From positions 2,108,001 to 2,172,000 of the forward strand of contig NZ_CP041743.1 in the NCBI RefSeq assembly GCF_007556815.1: a stretch of DNA of 64,000 nucleotides, read 5' to 3'. Below the pieces are notes generated by a model. That model saw nothing but the letters and a program-made list of their open reading frames with translations, was not told the DNA's origin and did not search any database. The position numbers were made by a program, and so were the translations under genes. This DNA is from Paraburkholderia megapolitana (GTDB lineage: Bacteria > Pseudomonadota > Gammaproteobacteria > Burkholderiales > Burkholderiaceae). Numbering within the stretch: position 1 is the first letter of the stretch; the number at the start of each line of letters is the position of its first letter. Of this stretch, positions 34,413 through 42,616 are shown in pieces.

Positions 34413-34994
34413 ATGCACTTTGAGATGCCCTTACTCACTGCGGCAGCCGACCGCCTGCTTGAAACAGAGAAGAACCCGTTCCATCGAAAGATTCTCGAGA
34501 ACTATCGACGCCACGCGCAGCTCGAGGTCTGCGGGAGATGGGAGGAAATCATGTCTCCGGACATGACGGTCGAAAGCCCTCGCTATGTCATTCACAGCGC
34601 CAAAGGCGTAACCGTACTTGACGGCCTGGACGCGGTTTCTGGTCTATATCGCTCGTATGTGGAAACGAACTCGACGGTCATCTTCCTCGAGAAGGAAGAG
34701 ATCATGCTTAGCGACTGGGGGTTCGCCTCCGAGGCCGTGTCTCACCGGCTCTGGCAAGGCAAGTATCTTGCGGCCACTGGCGAGCAGATCGACGACCTCG
34801 AAGCGTGGTACATCACGAGCAATCTGACCGGCATGTTCTGGCCGTATTCAAAGGATGGCCGGATGATGGGCGAGCATGTCTATCGCGGAGCGGATCGCAC
34901 CGTCCGCAAAGCCGATCCAGGTGAAGTGATTAGCCGCCAACAGGTTCAAGAGATGCTCGACCCTTACATCAAACCGCTCGGCACCTATTCGTAA
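34413..34994 (+). CDS. SnoaL/NTF2-like protein
   Basis: A 193-residue protein with a cone-shaped NTF2-like fold inferred from its size and pattern. An N-terminal helix pair contains NPFHRKILENYRRHAQLEV, then a core has WEEIMSPDMTVESPRYVI, GLDAVSGLYRSY and EAWYITSNLTGMFWPYSKDG. Similar proteins act as isomerases, cyclases or dehydratases on aromatic or steroid-like compounds, or have no known reaction. AAAGGAAA precedes the start at 34413. It is the first of three genes divergent from a LysR regulator. Confidence 0.72.
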   Translation: MHFEMPLLTAAADRLLETEKNPFHRKILENYRRHAQLEVCGRWEEIMSPDMTVESPRYVIHSAKGVTVLDGLDAVSGLYRSYVETNSTVIFLEKEEIMLSDWGFASEAVSHRLWQGKYLAATGEQIDDLEAWYITSNLTGMFWPYSKDGRMMGEHVYRGADRTVRKADPGEVISRQQVQEMLDPYIKPLGTYS

Positions 34995-35088
34995 ACCGAA
35001 AACCGCACGCGCAGACAGGGATGAAACTGAAGAGTCGTCGCGAGGGCTTCAAGAATGCCTCGGCGACCGGAAAATTTCGGAGATAGAA

Positions 35089-35859
35089 ATGCAAGATCTA
35101 AAGGGTCGCGTAGCAGTCGTTACCGGTGGCGCCAGCGGTATCGGCGCTGCGATAGTCGAGCATTTTGTCCAACAGGGCGCTGCGGTTGCCATCGCCGATC
35201 GTGACATCGACCTTGCAGAGTCACTGGTCAAGAAGCTACAGGCTGATGCCGCTGCAAAAGTCATCGCGTTGCGGATGGACGTTACGATCGGGCAAGAGGT
35301 GGAGGCGATGGTGGCCCAGGTCGAACACGCCTTCGGCGGGCCGGACATCCTGGTGACATCGGCGGGTATCGGACTGCGCAAGGATTTCCTGGAGACAACG
35401 TTCGACGAGTGGAACCGGGTTCTGGCTGTCAATCTAACAGGTGCGTTCCTGTGCGGACAAGCCGCTGCCAGGCGCATGGTGAAGCGGGGCTACGGACGTA
35501 TCGTCAATATCTCTTCGGGTGCGGGTGTGCGCGGCATACCGGGACGAGCAGCCTATGCAGCGTCCAAAGCCGGGCTGATCAGTCTCACACAAGTGATGGC
35601 GGCTGAGTTGGGATCACATGGGGTTACCGTCAATGCGATTACTCCCGGTCCAATCGATACGCCGCTCACGCAGGAAATGCACACTGGAGCGATCCGCGCA
35701 GCCTATGTTGGAAGGATTCCGATCGGGCGTTATGGGAGCACGCGGGAAGTTGCCGCGGCGGCCGCGTTTCTGGCGTCGGAGCAAGCTTCATACATTACCG
35801 CCGACACGCTGCAAGTGGACGGGGGTATGGCAGCAACCAACTACATCATCAATATCTAG
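35089..35859 (+). CDS. SDR family oxidoreductase (FabG-like)
   Basis: A 256-residue classical short-chain dehydrogenase. It has TGGASGIG at 12-19, a TSAGIG variant of the NAG motif, Ser in ISSGAGVRG, catalytic YAASK, the PGPIDTPLTQ loop after the active site, and the C-terminal TLQVDGGMAAT. The acidic residue at the end of strand 2 (AIADRDID) favours NAD over NADP. It lies 94 bases after the SnoaL-like gene. It would oxidise an alcohol intermediate of the same pathway. Confidence 0.87.
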   Translation: MQDLKGRVAVVTGGASGIGAAIVEHFVQQGAAVAIADRDIDLAESLVKKLQADAAAKVIALRMDVTIGQEVEAMVAQVEHAFGGPDILVTSAGIGLRKDFLETTFDEWNRVLAVNLTGAFLCGQAAARRMVKRGYGRIVNISSGAGVRGIPGRAAYAASKAGLISLTQVMAAELGSHGVTVNAITPGPIDTPLTQEMHTGAIRAAYVGRIPIGRYGSTREVAAAAAFLASEQASYITADTLQVDGGMAATNYIINI

Positions 35860-35954
35860 CGGCATTGTCGAGTTGACGAGTCGACGCATCTTGCGCGACT
35901 CGTCCAGTCCAGCAGCGTGACAAACTGGTTTTGCCAACCGTCAGGGGCCACACA

Positions 35955-36851
35955 ATGGATGCACGCATCAGAGAAATCGTTTCGGGCTTCAGCTTTCTGG
36001 AAGGTCCGCGCTGGCATGATGACCGGCTATGGCTGTCGGACTTCTACATGCACCGGGTAATGAGCATCGACGCCGACGGCCGCGTCACGACGGTAGCCGA
36101 GGTACCCGGTCAGCCCTCGGGCCTGGGCTGGCTGCCCGATGGACGGCTGCTCGTCAGCTCGATGCGTGATCGGCGTGTGCTGCGCCTGGAAACCGATGGC
36201 CGGCTCGTAGAGCATGCCGACCTCTCGAACATCGCCACCGGCCACATTAACGACATGGTGGTGGGCGAGGACGGCACCGCCTGGGTGGGCAACTTCGGCT
36301 TCGACCTGATGGGCGGCGCGCCGATTGCGCCTGCCAGGTTGGCCTCGGTGACGCTCGACGGCACGGTCCGGGTCGCGGCCGAGGGCCTCCACTTTCCCAA
36401 TGGCTCGATGATCACGCCCGACGGCAAGACCTTGATCGTCTGCGAGTCCACCGGCAACCGCATCTCGGCTTTCGACATCGTAGGCCCGGGCCAACTCGGT
36501 CCGCGTCGCGACTGGGCGGTGTTCGGCCCGTTGCCGCAATCGACCGATGCGACGACTGTCGTCCAGCAGGCCGTGGTCACACCCGACGGTGCTGTGCTCG
36601 ATGCCGAAGGCGCCGTCTGGTGTGCGGACGTGACTCACCACCGCGTGCTGCGCGTCGCCGAAGGCGGGCACATCCTGCAGGAAATTTCCACGGGAGACAT
36701 GGGCGTGTTTGCCTGCACCCTGGGTGGGGCGGATCGCCGGACGCTTTATCTATGCGTGGCGCCTGATTCCTCGGAGCACAACCGCGCGCCGTCACGCGAG
36801 GCGGCGCTGTGGGCGGTGCAGGTCGAGGTGCCTGGCGCGGGCCGGCCGTGA
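35955..36851 (+). CDS. SMP-30/gluconolactonase-like lactonase
   Basis: A 298-residue six-bladed propeller hydrolase. Divalent-metal ligands appear in the usual order: Glu in FLEGPRW near residue 15, Asn in GHINDMV, Asn in HFPNGSM and Asp in VWCADVTHH. Enzymes of this family open sugar or other lactones. The ATG at 35955 has AGGGG about 8 bases upstream; a TTG at 35931 is less likely. It ends the LysR-linked rightward block, suggesting that an SDR product (a lactone) is hydrolysed here. Confidence 0.87.
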   Translation: MDARIREIVSGFSFLEGPRWHDDRLWLSDFYMHRVMSIDADGRVTTVAEVPGQPSGLGWLPDGRLLVSSMRDRRVLRLETDGRLVEHADLSNIATGHINDMVVGEDGTAWVGNFGFDLMGGAPIAPARLASVTLDGTVRVAAEGLHFPNGSMITPDGKTLIVCESTGNRISAFDIVGPGQLGPRRDWAVFGPLPQSTDATTVVQQAVVTPDGAVLDAEGAVWCADVTHHRVLRVAEGGHILQEISTGDMGVFACTLGGADRRTLYLCVAPDSSEHNRAPSREAALWAVQVEVPGAGRP

Positions 36852-36898
36852 ACAGGATTCCCGGTTGACCAGGTTTTCATGTACTGGAAATACCGCTG

Positions 36899-36926
36899 GG
36901 CCGCGCGGCTGATTAGCCGCGTGGTC
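36899..36926. terminator. Hairpin between convergent SMP-30 and aminotransferase genes
   Basis: A 12-bp stem with two G-U pairs (GGCCGCGCGGCT paired with AGCCGCGTGGTC) around GATT. It lies in the 96-base gap between two stop codons and probably acts in both directions. It has no U tract. Confidence 0.5.
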
Positions 36927-36947
36927 TGCGCTGGTTTCGTCGGGTCA

Positions 36948-38165
36948 CTACTGCGTATTTTCCGTTGTCGATGCCGACAGTAAGCGTACGGCGCGTTCGA
37001 GGCCCGGACCGTAGGCAATACCGCTGATGCTCATCGCAGCTTCAACGCCCGCGAGGCAGCCCAATATCATCGGTGCATTCAGGTCGCCGAGATGGCCGAT
37101 GCGGAAAATTCGCCCCACAAGTGCACCCACGCCGCCTGCGATACCGACCTGGAACTGCTCGCGTGCGACGGTGCGTAGCTTTTCCGGATCGATGCCCGGG
37201 CGTACTTCGATGGCGGTAACCGACACAGAACGCGAACGCGGCTCGCGTACGAAAAACCCCACGTCGCCGCGCTCACTCCAGCCTTCCACGGCGGCATGTA
37301 CCGCGCCGGCAAGCAGACGATGTCGTGCAATCGCGTTCTGCAGACCCTCTTCGAAAATCAGTGCGAGCGCTACGTCCAGGCCCATTAACAGGTTTTGCGG
37401 CGGTGTCCCGCAGAACTTGCGGTAGCCGAGATCGCTGCGTCGGCGCAGCCAGTCCCAGTACACACGCGGCGTCTTGTTGGCTTCCGCGACCCGCATGGCT
37501 TTTTCGCTGACTGCCATGAAACTCAGGCCGGGAGAGATCATCAGCGCTTTCTGCGAGGCGCCAATGGCGACGTCGACACCCAATGTGTCCATGTCGAACG
37601 GCTCGGCGGCCAGCGAGGCCACAACGTCGACTACCAGCAACGCGGGATGCGAGGCGGCATCGATTTCGTCGCGAAACGCCTGCAGGTTATTGGTGACGCT
37701 AGCGCCTGTGTCGGTGTGAACCACGAAGACCGCTACGATCTCGTGTGCGGTATCGGCACGCAGCAACTGTCCCACGGCGGCGGGGTCCGCTGCATGACCG
37801 GTTTCACAGGCCGTGCGGCGCACCTGTACGCCAAGTTCTTCGGCGTACTGTGCCCAGGCTTCGGAGAATGCGCCGCTGCCCGCCACAGCCACGCATTTTC
37901 CGGGAGCGACGAGGTTGCAGATGGCAGCTTCCCAGGCGCCGTGACCGTTGGCCGCATACAGGAAGACGTCCGACCGCGATGTGCCGAACACCTTCTTTAG
38001 ACCACTTTCGCAGCGAGCAATGAGCTCATCCAGAGCGGGATCGCCAAGCTCGAACGGCTGGGTGCCGAGCGCATTCGCTACTTGCTGCGGCAGTCGCACA
38101 GGACCGGGGGAATGGAGGAAAAACGTGCCCGGGATGCGGGGCGCAGAAGAAGAGGTCAAAGCGTG
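36948..38165 (-). CDS. Class V aminotransferase (alanine/serine-glyoxylate type)
   Basis: A 405-residue PLP enzyme of fold type I. It has an N-terminal HSPGPVRLP, the cofactor-binding ANGHGAWEAAICNLV, Asp in LLVVDVVAS and the Schiff-base Lys in GASQKALMISPGLSFMA. The C-terminal segment GIAGGVGALVGRIFRIGHLG carries the carboxylate-binding Arg. These enzymes move an amino group from alanine or serine to glyoxylate. The start is uncertain: the Met at 38165 has only a weak AGG directly before it, while the frame extends to 38291. It is monocistronic. Confidence 0.83.
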   Translation of the reverse strand, partial: HALTSSSAPRIPGTFFLHSPGPVRLPQQVANALGTQPFELGDPALDELIARCESGLKKVFGTSRSDVFLYAANGHGAWEAAICNLVAPGKCVAVAGSGAFSEAWAQYAEELGVQVRRTACETGHAADPAAVGQLLRADTAHEIVAVFVVHTDTGASVTNNLQAFRDEIDAASHPALLVVDVVASLAAEPFDMDTLGVDVAIGASQKALMISPGLSFMAVSEKAMRVAEANKTPRVYWDWLRRRSDLGYRKFCGTPPQNLLMGLDVALALIFEEGLQNAIARHRLLAGAVHAAVEGWSERGDVGFFVREPRSRSVSVTAIEVRPGIDPEKLRTVAREQFQVGIAGGVGALVGRIFRIGHLGDLNAPMILGCLAGVEAAMSISGIAYGPGLERAVRLLSASTTENTQ

Positions 38166-38347
38166 CATCCTGAAAGTTGGAATGGTGTGTCGGGAGATGA
38201 GAGCTCCGCTATGGAAGCTGAAGCTTGCCTGTCCAATCGTATAGAAATTTCCGCGTATCGAGAATAAGCGATGCCTCTCAGCCACATTCATCTAGAACTC
38301 GCGTACGCGGTGACACTCAGAAACTCCCCTTGAACTTTCGAATTTGC

Positions 38348-38363
38348 TTAACTACGATGTTAA
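38348..38363. promoter_or_regulatory. ArsR-type operator before the VOC operon
   Basis: TTAAC-TACGAT-GTTAA, a 5-bp inverted repeat with a 6-base centre, 33 bases before the VOC start. Its position and symmetry suit autoregulation by the ArsR protein encoded second in the operon. Confidence 0.45.
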
Positions 38364-38396
38364 ATATCAATCCTGAAGTTAATCAAGGAGGCTCCC

Positions 38397-38858
38397 ATGT
38401 CCGATCCATTCCGCCGTCCGACCATGACCTCCGCCGTGTTCTATCGCGATCCGGCCGCTGCGCTCGACTGGCTTGAAAAAGCATTCGGCTTTGAACGCTC
38501 GATGGTGATCACCGACCAGGAGGGGCGCATCGTGCACTCGGAAATGAAGTTCGGCGATGGACTGTTGATGATCGGCGGCGAGTATGCGGAGCACACGGCA
38601 AGCCCGTCGTCGGCGAACGGCAAGAACACCCAGATCGTGCACGTGCATTTATCGCGCGACCTCGACGCGCATTGCGCGCGGGCGCGCGCCGCAGGTGCAG
38701 TCGTCACGCGCGAGCCCGAAGATCAGTTCTACGGCGACCGTGTCTACGCAGCCCGCGACCTCGAAGGCCACGAGTGGAGTTTCGGCCAGACGGTGCGCCC
38801 GGTATCGCGCGAGGAAGCAGAGCAGGCTAGCGGGCTAAAGATCGACGGTTGGGTATAA
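38397..38858 (+). CDS. VOC family protein (glyoxalase/bleomycin-resistance fold)
   Basis: A 153-residue protein with paired beta-alpha-beta-beta-beta units: SAVFYRDPAAALDWLEKAFG, then VHVHLSRDLDAHCARARAAG and DRVYAARDLEGHEWSFGQ. This subgroup is often named PhnB-like or bleomycin-resistance-like. The second half retains EGHEW, with Glu and His that could bind metal. AAGGAGG precedes the ATG. It is followed after 3 bases by an ArsR gene and then by an AHSA1 gene, a trio common in proteobacteria that suggests handling of a toxic small molecule. Confidence 0.85.
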   Translation: MSDPFRRPTMTSAVFYRDPAAALDWLEKAFGFERSMVITDQEGRIVHSEMKFGDGLLMIGGEYAEHTASPSSANGKNTQIVHVHLSRDLDAHCARARAAGAVVTREPEDQFYGDRVYAARDLEGHEWSFGQTVRPVSREEAEQASGLKIDGWV

Positions 38859-38861
38859 AGC

Positions 38862-39200
38862 GTGAAACAGGCTACTGCAGCATCGCTTGATCGAACCTTG
38901 TCCGCGCTTGCCGATCCGAATCGGCGGCAGGTCGTCGATCTGCTGCGCGAGCGGCCCATGCGCGCCGGCGATCTGGCCGAGGCCACCGGCCTGAGCCCGC
39001 AAGCGATGAGCCGGCATCTGCGCGTGTTGCGCGCGAGCAAGCTGATCGAAGAGTCATCCGACGATTTCGATGCGCGCGTGCGTATTTATGTGTTGAAGTC
39101 GGCGGCGATGCGTGAACTCAAGATGTGGCTCGAACAGACCGAACAACTCTGGGCGACGCAATTGCAGGCGTTCAAGGCGCACGTGGAGCGCAAGCCATGA
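38862..39200 (+). CDS. ArsR family transcriptional regulator
   Basis: A 112-residue winged-helix repressor: LDRTLSALADPNRRQVVDLL, then AGDLAEATGLSPQAMSRHLR and the wing DDFDARVRIYVL. It has no Cys, so it is not a thiol-based metal sensor. It starts with GTG at 38862, three bases after the VOC stop, and its own stop overlaps the next start (ATGA). It probably represses the operon through the palindrome at 38348. Confidence 0.88.
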   Translation: MKQATAASLDRTLSALADPNRRQVVDLLRERPMRAGDLAEATGLSPQAMSRHLRVLRASKLIEESSDDFDARVRIYVLKSAAMRELKMWLEQTEQLWATQLQAFKAHVERKP

Positions 39201-39694
39201 ACTCGCGTGTGCTGGTGTCGCTACGCGTTGCGGCGTCTGCGCAGCATGCGTTCGATGTCTTCACACGCGATATCGCTGCATGGTGGCGGCCAAACGATCT
39301 CTTCCAGTTCACACCGCACGGTGCCGGCGTGCTGTCATTCGAGCATTCGGACGGCAGTAGTGAAGGGCGGTTGATCGAAACGCAGCCGGATGGCGAGGTG
39401 TTCGAAGTCGGTCGCATCACCGCGTGGGAGCCTGGTGTGCGCATTGCGTTCAGCTGGCGGCAAGCGAGCTTCGCAGCAGATCAACTCACGCATGTCGAAG
39501 TGCGCTTCGACGAGGTGGAAGCCGAGCCCGTCGAGACCCGTGTGACCGTCGAACATCGCGGCTGGGACAGCGTGCCGCAGGAGCATGTCGCGCGCCATCA
39601 TTTCCCGGACCGCATCTATCTGCAGCGCCATGCCGAGTGGTGGCAGGCGCTGCTCGCGTCGTACCACGCGCGGTTTCACGACGTGGATCGGTAA
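39197..39694 (+). CDS. SRPBCC/AHSA1 family protein
   Basis: A 165-residue protein with the START-like fold of Aha1-type domains: VSLRVAASAQHAFDVFTRDI, AAWWRPNDLF, RITAWEPGVRIAFSWRQ and a long C-terminal helix. It would bind a hydrophobic ligand in the cytoplasm. GGAG is 7 bases before the ATG, which overlaps the ArsR stop codon. It ends the VOC-ArsR-AHSA1 operon. Confidence 0.85.
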   Translation: MNSRVLVSLRVAASAQHAFDVFTRDIAAWWRPNDLFQFTPHGAGVLSFEHSDGSSEGRLIETQPDGEVFEVGRITAWEPGVRIAFSWRQASFAADQLTHVEVRFDEVEAEPVETRVTVEHRGWDSVPQEHVARHHFPDRIYLQRHAEWWQALLASYHARFHDVDR

Positions 39695-39698
39695 CCGA

Positions 39699-40907
39699 TC
39701 AGTAACCGAGACGTTCGAACGCGCGCAACCGCGCCTGATCGAGCCCATGCTCCACCGCGCCGAGCAGTACGCCGTCGGTGCCGGTCGTCGAGATCGCGAA
39801 CTCGGGCACCGGCATCAGCAGACGCGCTGCCAGATAGTCGCGAATGATCGGCACGAGCAGCGCGCCATTGCGTCCGATACCGCCGGCTAGTACGACGAGC
39901 GCCGGGTCGAGAATCGGCACGATCGATGCGAGCGCCCACGCGAGCTGATGCGCTTCCTCAGCCGCGCATTCGAGCGCGCGGCGATCGCCCGCATGCGCGG
40001 CGGCGAACACATCCTCGGCACTCGCGGCATGCAGACCGAGCCGGTGCGCGTGCGCGACGATCCCCTTGGCCGCGGCGCGGACTTCGAATAGCCCGCGATG
40101 GCGCGTGGCAGGCGGCGTGTCGTCGTCAGAAGGCGCGGGCGGCAACACCGCAATCTCGCCCGCGAACCCATGGGCGCCGCGATGCAGCTTGCCATCCGCG
40201 ACGATGCCAAGACCGATCCCGGTACCGACCGACATCAGCACGAAGTTATCGACGCCGCGACCGATGCCATGTTTCTGCTCGCCGAGCGCTGCGAGGTTGA
40301 TGTCGTTCTCGATCACGATGTCAGTGCCGAGCGCTTCACGCAGCGACGAAATCAGACCGCTGCGTTCCCAGCCCGGCACGTTTGCCGCCAGCAGCAGCCG
40401 GCCTTTTTCCGGATCGAGTACGCCGGGTGAGCCGAGCACGGTGGCCAGCACGTCGCTGCGTTTGACCCCGCGTTCATCGAGCATCGTCGCGACCAGTTCG
40501 ACGATCTGCGCAACGAGCCGTGCGACACGCGCCGGCGTGCGTTTGTCGAGCCGGGCGACGACGCGTCCGGTCAGATCGGCAAGCGCGCCGCGAATCCACT
40601 CCGCACCGACGTCGATTGCCACCACGAAACCGGCTTCCGCGCGCGGCGCATAGAGCCGCGGTGCGCGTCCGGCGTTACCCGCACGCACGCCGCTTTGCTC
40701 GACGAGGCCGAGCCGCTCCAGATTGTTCAAAGCCGCGGAGATCGTCACCTTCGACAGGCCGATCGTTTCCGCGAGCTGCGGGCTCGATGCCGGTGCGAGG
40801 TCCAGCAGATGCTGGTAGATCGCCCATTCGTTGCCTTGCCGCACGAAGGCGGGGCCGCGGGTGACCGGCGGCGTCGGGCGGGTGCGCTTGCGAGTATGCA
40901 GAGTCAT
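39699..40907 (-). CDS. ROK family transcriptional repressor
   Basis: A 402-residue NagC/Mlc-like regulator: an N-terminal helix-turn-helix (SSPQLAETIGLSKVTISAAL, first 20) and a sugar-kinase-like domain with VAIDVGAEWIRGAL, ENDINLAALGEQKHG and GTGIGLGIV. The kinase-type phosphate loop and the Cys zinc cluster are absent, as expected for a regulator with changed zinc use. The start at 40907 lacks a clear ribosome site. It is divergent from an APC permease and a ROK kinase, which it most likely controls in response to a sugar or amino sugar. Confidence 0.85.
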   Translation of the reverse strand: MTLHTRKRTRPTPPVTRGPAFVRQGNEWAIYQHLLDLAPASSPQLAETIGLSKVTISAALNNLERLGLVEQSGVRAGNAGRAPRLYAPRAEAGFVVAIDVGAEWIRGALADLTGRVVARLDKRTPARVARLVAQIVELVATMLDERGVKRSDVLATVLGSPGVLDPEKGRLLLAANVPGWERSGLISSLREALGTDIVIENDINLAALGEQKHGIGRGVDNFVLMSVGTGIGLGIVADGKLHRGAHGFAGEIAVLPPAPSDDDTPPATRHRGLFEVRAAAKGIVAHAHRLGLHAASAEDVFAAAHAGDRRALECAAEEAHQLAWALASIVPILDPALVVLAGGIGRNGALLVPIIRDYLAARLLMPVPEFAISTTGTDGVLLGAVEHGLDQARLRAFERLGY

Positions 40908-41144
40908 GACGGATTCGAGCGGGTGACGGGCGATGCTAACAACCACGTTCGGTCGGGGCAAGTCTCGCGGGACGGGCTGGCAACAACGGCGGTGGAATTT
41001 TGCCGCGAATATTGACGCATTTGCATTCGTAAAGAAACTTTCCTATTATCCGCCCATCGACACCGCAACCCGACAACAACACCGCGGCGCGACCAGGCAT
41101 CCTTTGACGACAAACGCGGCTTCGCCGCATGGAGACATCCCCCG

Positions 41145-42602
41145 ATGAGCGATTCTTCTTCGACGTGGCCCGACGGCCGTTCCGCCAGCGAGGCGCCTGC
41201 GGCGACGCCCGACGCACCGCACTTCCAGCGTTCGGTGGGGCTGTTCCCGGCGATCGCGGTGAACATGATCCAGATCTGCGGGATCGGTCCGTTTATTACG
41301 ATTCCGGCGATCGTCGCGGTGATGAACGGCCCGCTTGCCGTGATCGGCTGGGTGGTGGGGGCCTTGCTCGCGATGGCCGACGGGCTCGTCTGGGCCGAGC
41401 TGGGCGCGGCGATGCCGGGCGCGGGCGGGACCTACCTGTACGTGCGCGAAGCGTTCCAGTACCGCACGGGGCGCCTCGTGCCGTTCCTGTTCATCTGGAC
41501 CGCGATGCTGTCGATTCCGCTCATCATGAGCACCGGCATCATCGGGTTTGTTCAGTACATGGGGTTCTTTCTGCCGAACCTGCTGCCGTGGCAGAGCCAT
41601 GCAATCGGCCTCGTTGTCACCGCGCTGGTGGTGTTCGCGCTATACCGTCGGATCGAATCGATCCGCTCGCTGAGCGCCGTGCTGTGGATCATCATGGTGC
41701 TGGCTGTCGGGCTCACGACCGCGGCCGCCTATTCGGATTTCCACCTGAACCTCGCGATGTCGCTGCCGCCCGGCTCCGGCGATCTCGGCAAGTTCTTCAC
41801 CGGTCTCGGCGCGGGTCTGATCATCGCGATCTACGACTATGCGGGCTACAACACGACGGCCTACATGGGCGACGAACTGAAGAACCCGGGGCGTGTCATG
41901 CCGCGCTCGATCATCGTTTCGATCGCCGCGATGATGGTCTTCTATCTCGCGATGAACGTCGGCGTGATTGGCACGGTGCCCTGGCAGGACGTGGCGAAGT
42001 CGAGTTCGGTGGCGTCGCTGGTCGTGTCGCGCAACTGGGGGCATACGGCTGCGGCGATCGTCACGATCCTGATTCTGATTGCCGCGTTCGCCTCGGTGTT
42101 CGCCGGTCTGCTCGGCGGTTCGCGGGTGCCGTTCCATGCGGCGCGCGACGGTGTGTTCCTCTCGGCGTTCGGCCGTCTGCACAGCAAACACAATTTCCCG
42201 CACGTCGCGCTGCTTGTGATGGGCGTGATCACCGCGGCAGGTAGCTTCTTCGATCTGACCACCGTGATCAACATGCTCGTCGCGGTGTCGGTGCTGCTGC
42301 AATCGGTGGCGCAGATCGCTGCGCTGACAGTGCTGCGCCGGCGCCAGCCGGAGTTACGCCGGCCGTATCGGCAGTGGCTGTATCCGCTGCCGAGCCTGGT
42401 TGCGCTGGTCGGCTGGTTTTACGTGTACTACGCAACCGATCGCCAGTCGCAAATACTGTCGACCGCATGGCTCGTCGCCGGCGTTGTCGCGTTCCTGATC
42501 TGGGCACGCGTGACGCGGGTCTGGCCGTTCGGTCCGAAGGAAGTGCAAGAAGTGTTTCTCGAGCGTCAGCGGCAGGATGATGCCGGCGCGCGCGTTCAAT
42601 AA
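41145..42602 (+). CDS. APC family amino acid/polyamine permease
   Basis: A 485-residue inner-membrane permease with about 12 helices. Helix 1 has the unwound segment GIGPFITIPAI, and helix 3 follows WAELGAAMPGAGGTYLYVRE, which matches the APC signature. The region ELKNPGRVMPRSIIVSI is also typical. It probably imports an amino acid or amine with protons. The partner genes are ROK proteins, which is unusual for an amino-acid permease and may indicate an amino-sugar-like substrate. The divergent gap to the ROK repressor contains AAAG-AAA-CTTT at 41031-41041. Confidence 0.87.
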   Translation: MSDSSSTWPDGRSASEAPAATPDAPHFQRSVGLFPAIAVNMIQICGIGPFITIPAIVAVMNGPLAVIGWVVGALLAMADGLVWAELGAAMPGAGGTYLYVREAFQYRTGRLVPFLFIWTAMLSIPLIMSTGIIGFVQYMGFFLPNLLPWQSHAIGLVVTALVVFALYRRIESIRSLSAVLWIIMVLAVGLTTAAAYSDFHLNLAMSLPPGSGDLGKFFTGLGAGLIIAIYDYAGYNTTAYMGDELKNPGRVMPRSIIVSIAAMMVFYLAMNVGVIGTVPWQDVAKSSSVASLVVSRNWGHTAAAIVTILILIAAFASVFAGLLGGSRVPFHAARDGVFLSAFGRLHSKHNFPHVALLVMGVITAAGSFFDLTTVINMLVAVSVLLQSVAQIAALTVLRRRQPELRRPYRQWLYPLPSLVALVGWFYVYYATDRQSQILSTAWLVAGVVAFLIWARVTRVWPFGPKEVQEVFLERQRQDDAGARVQ

Positions 42603-42616
42603 ACGGCAAGGCACGC

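Noticed and set aside
41020..41029. TTTGCATTCG in the ROK/APC divergent gap
   Set aside because: It matches the left half of the LacI-type operator but lacks the right half; a ROK repressor, not LacI, is encoded next to it.
41129..42244. 371-codon frame overlapping the APC permease on the same strand
   Set aside because: It overlaps a clear 12-helix permease in another frame and its translation is Arg-rich without membrane segments.
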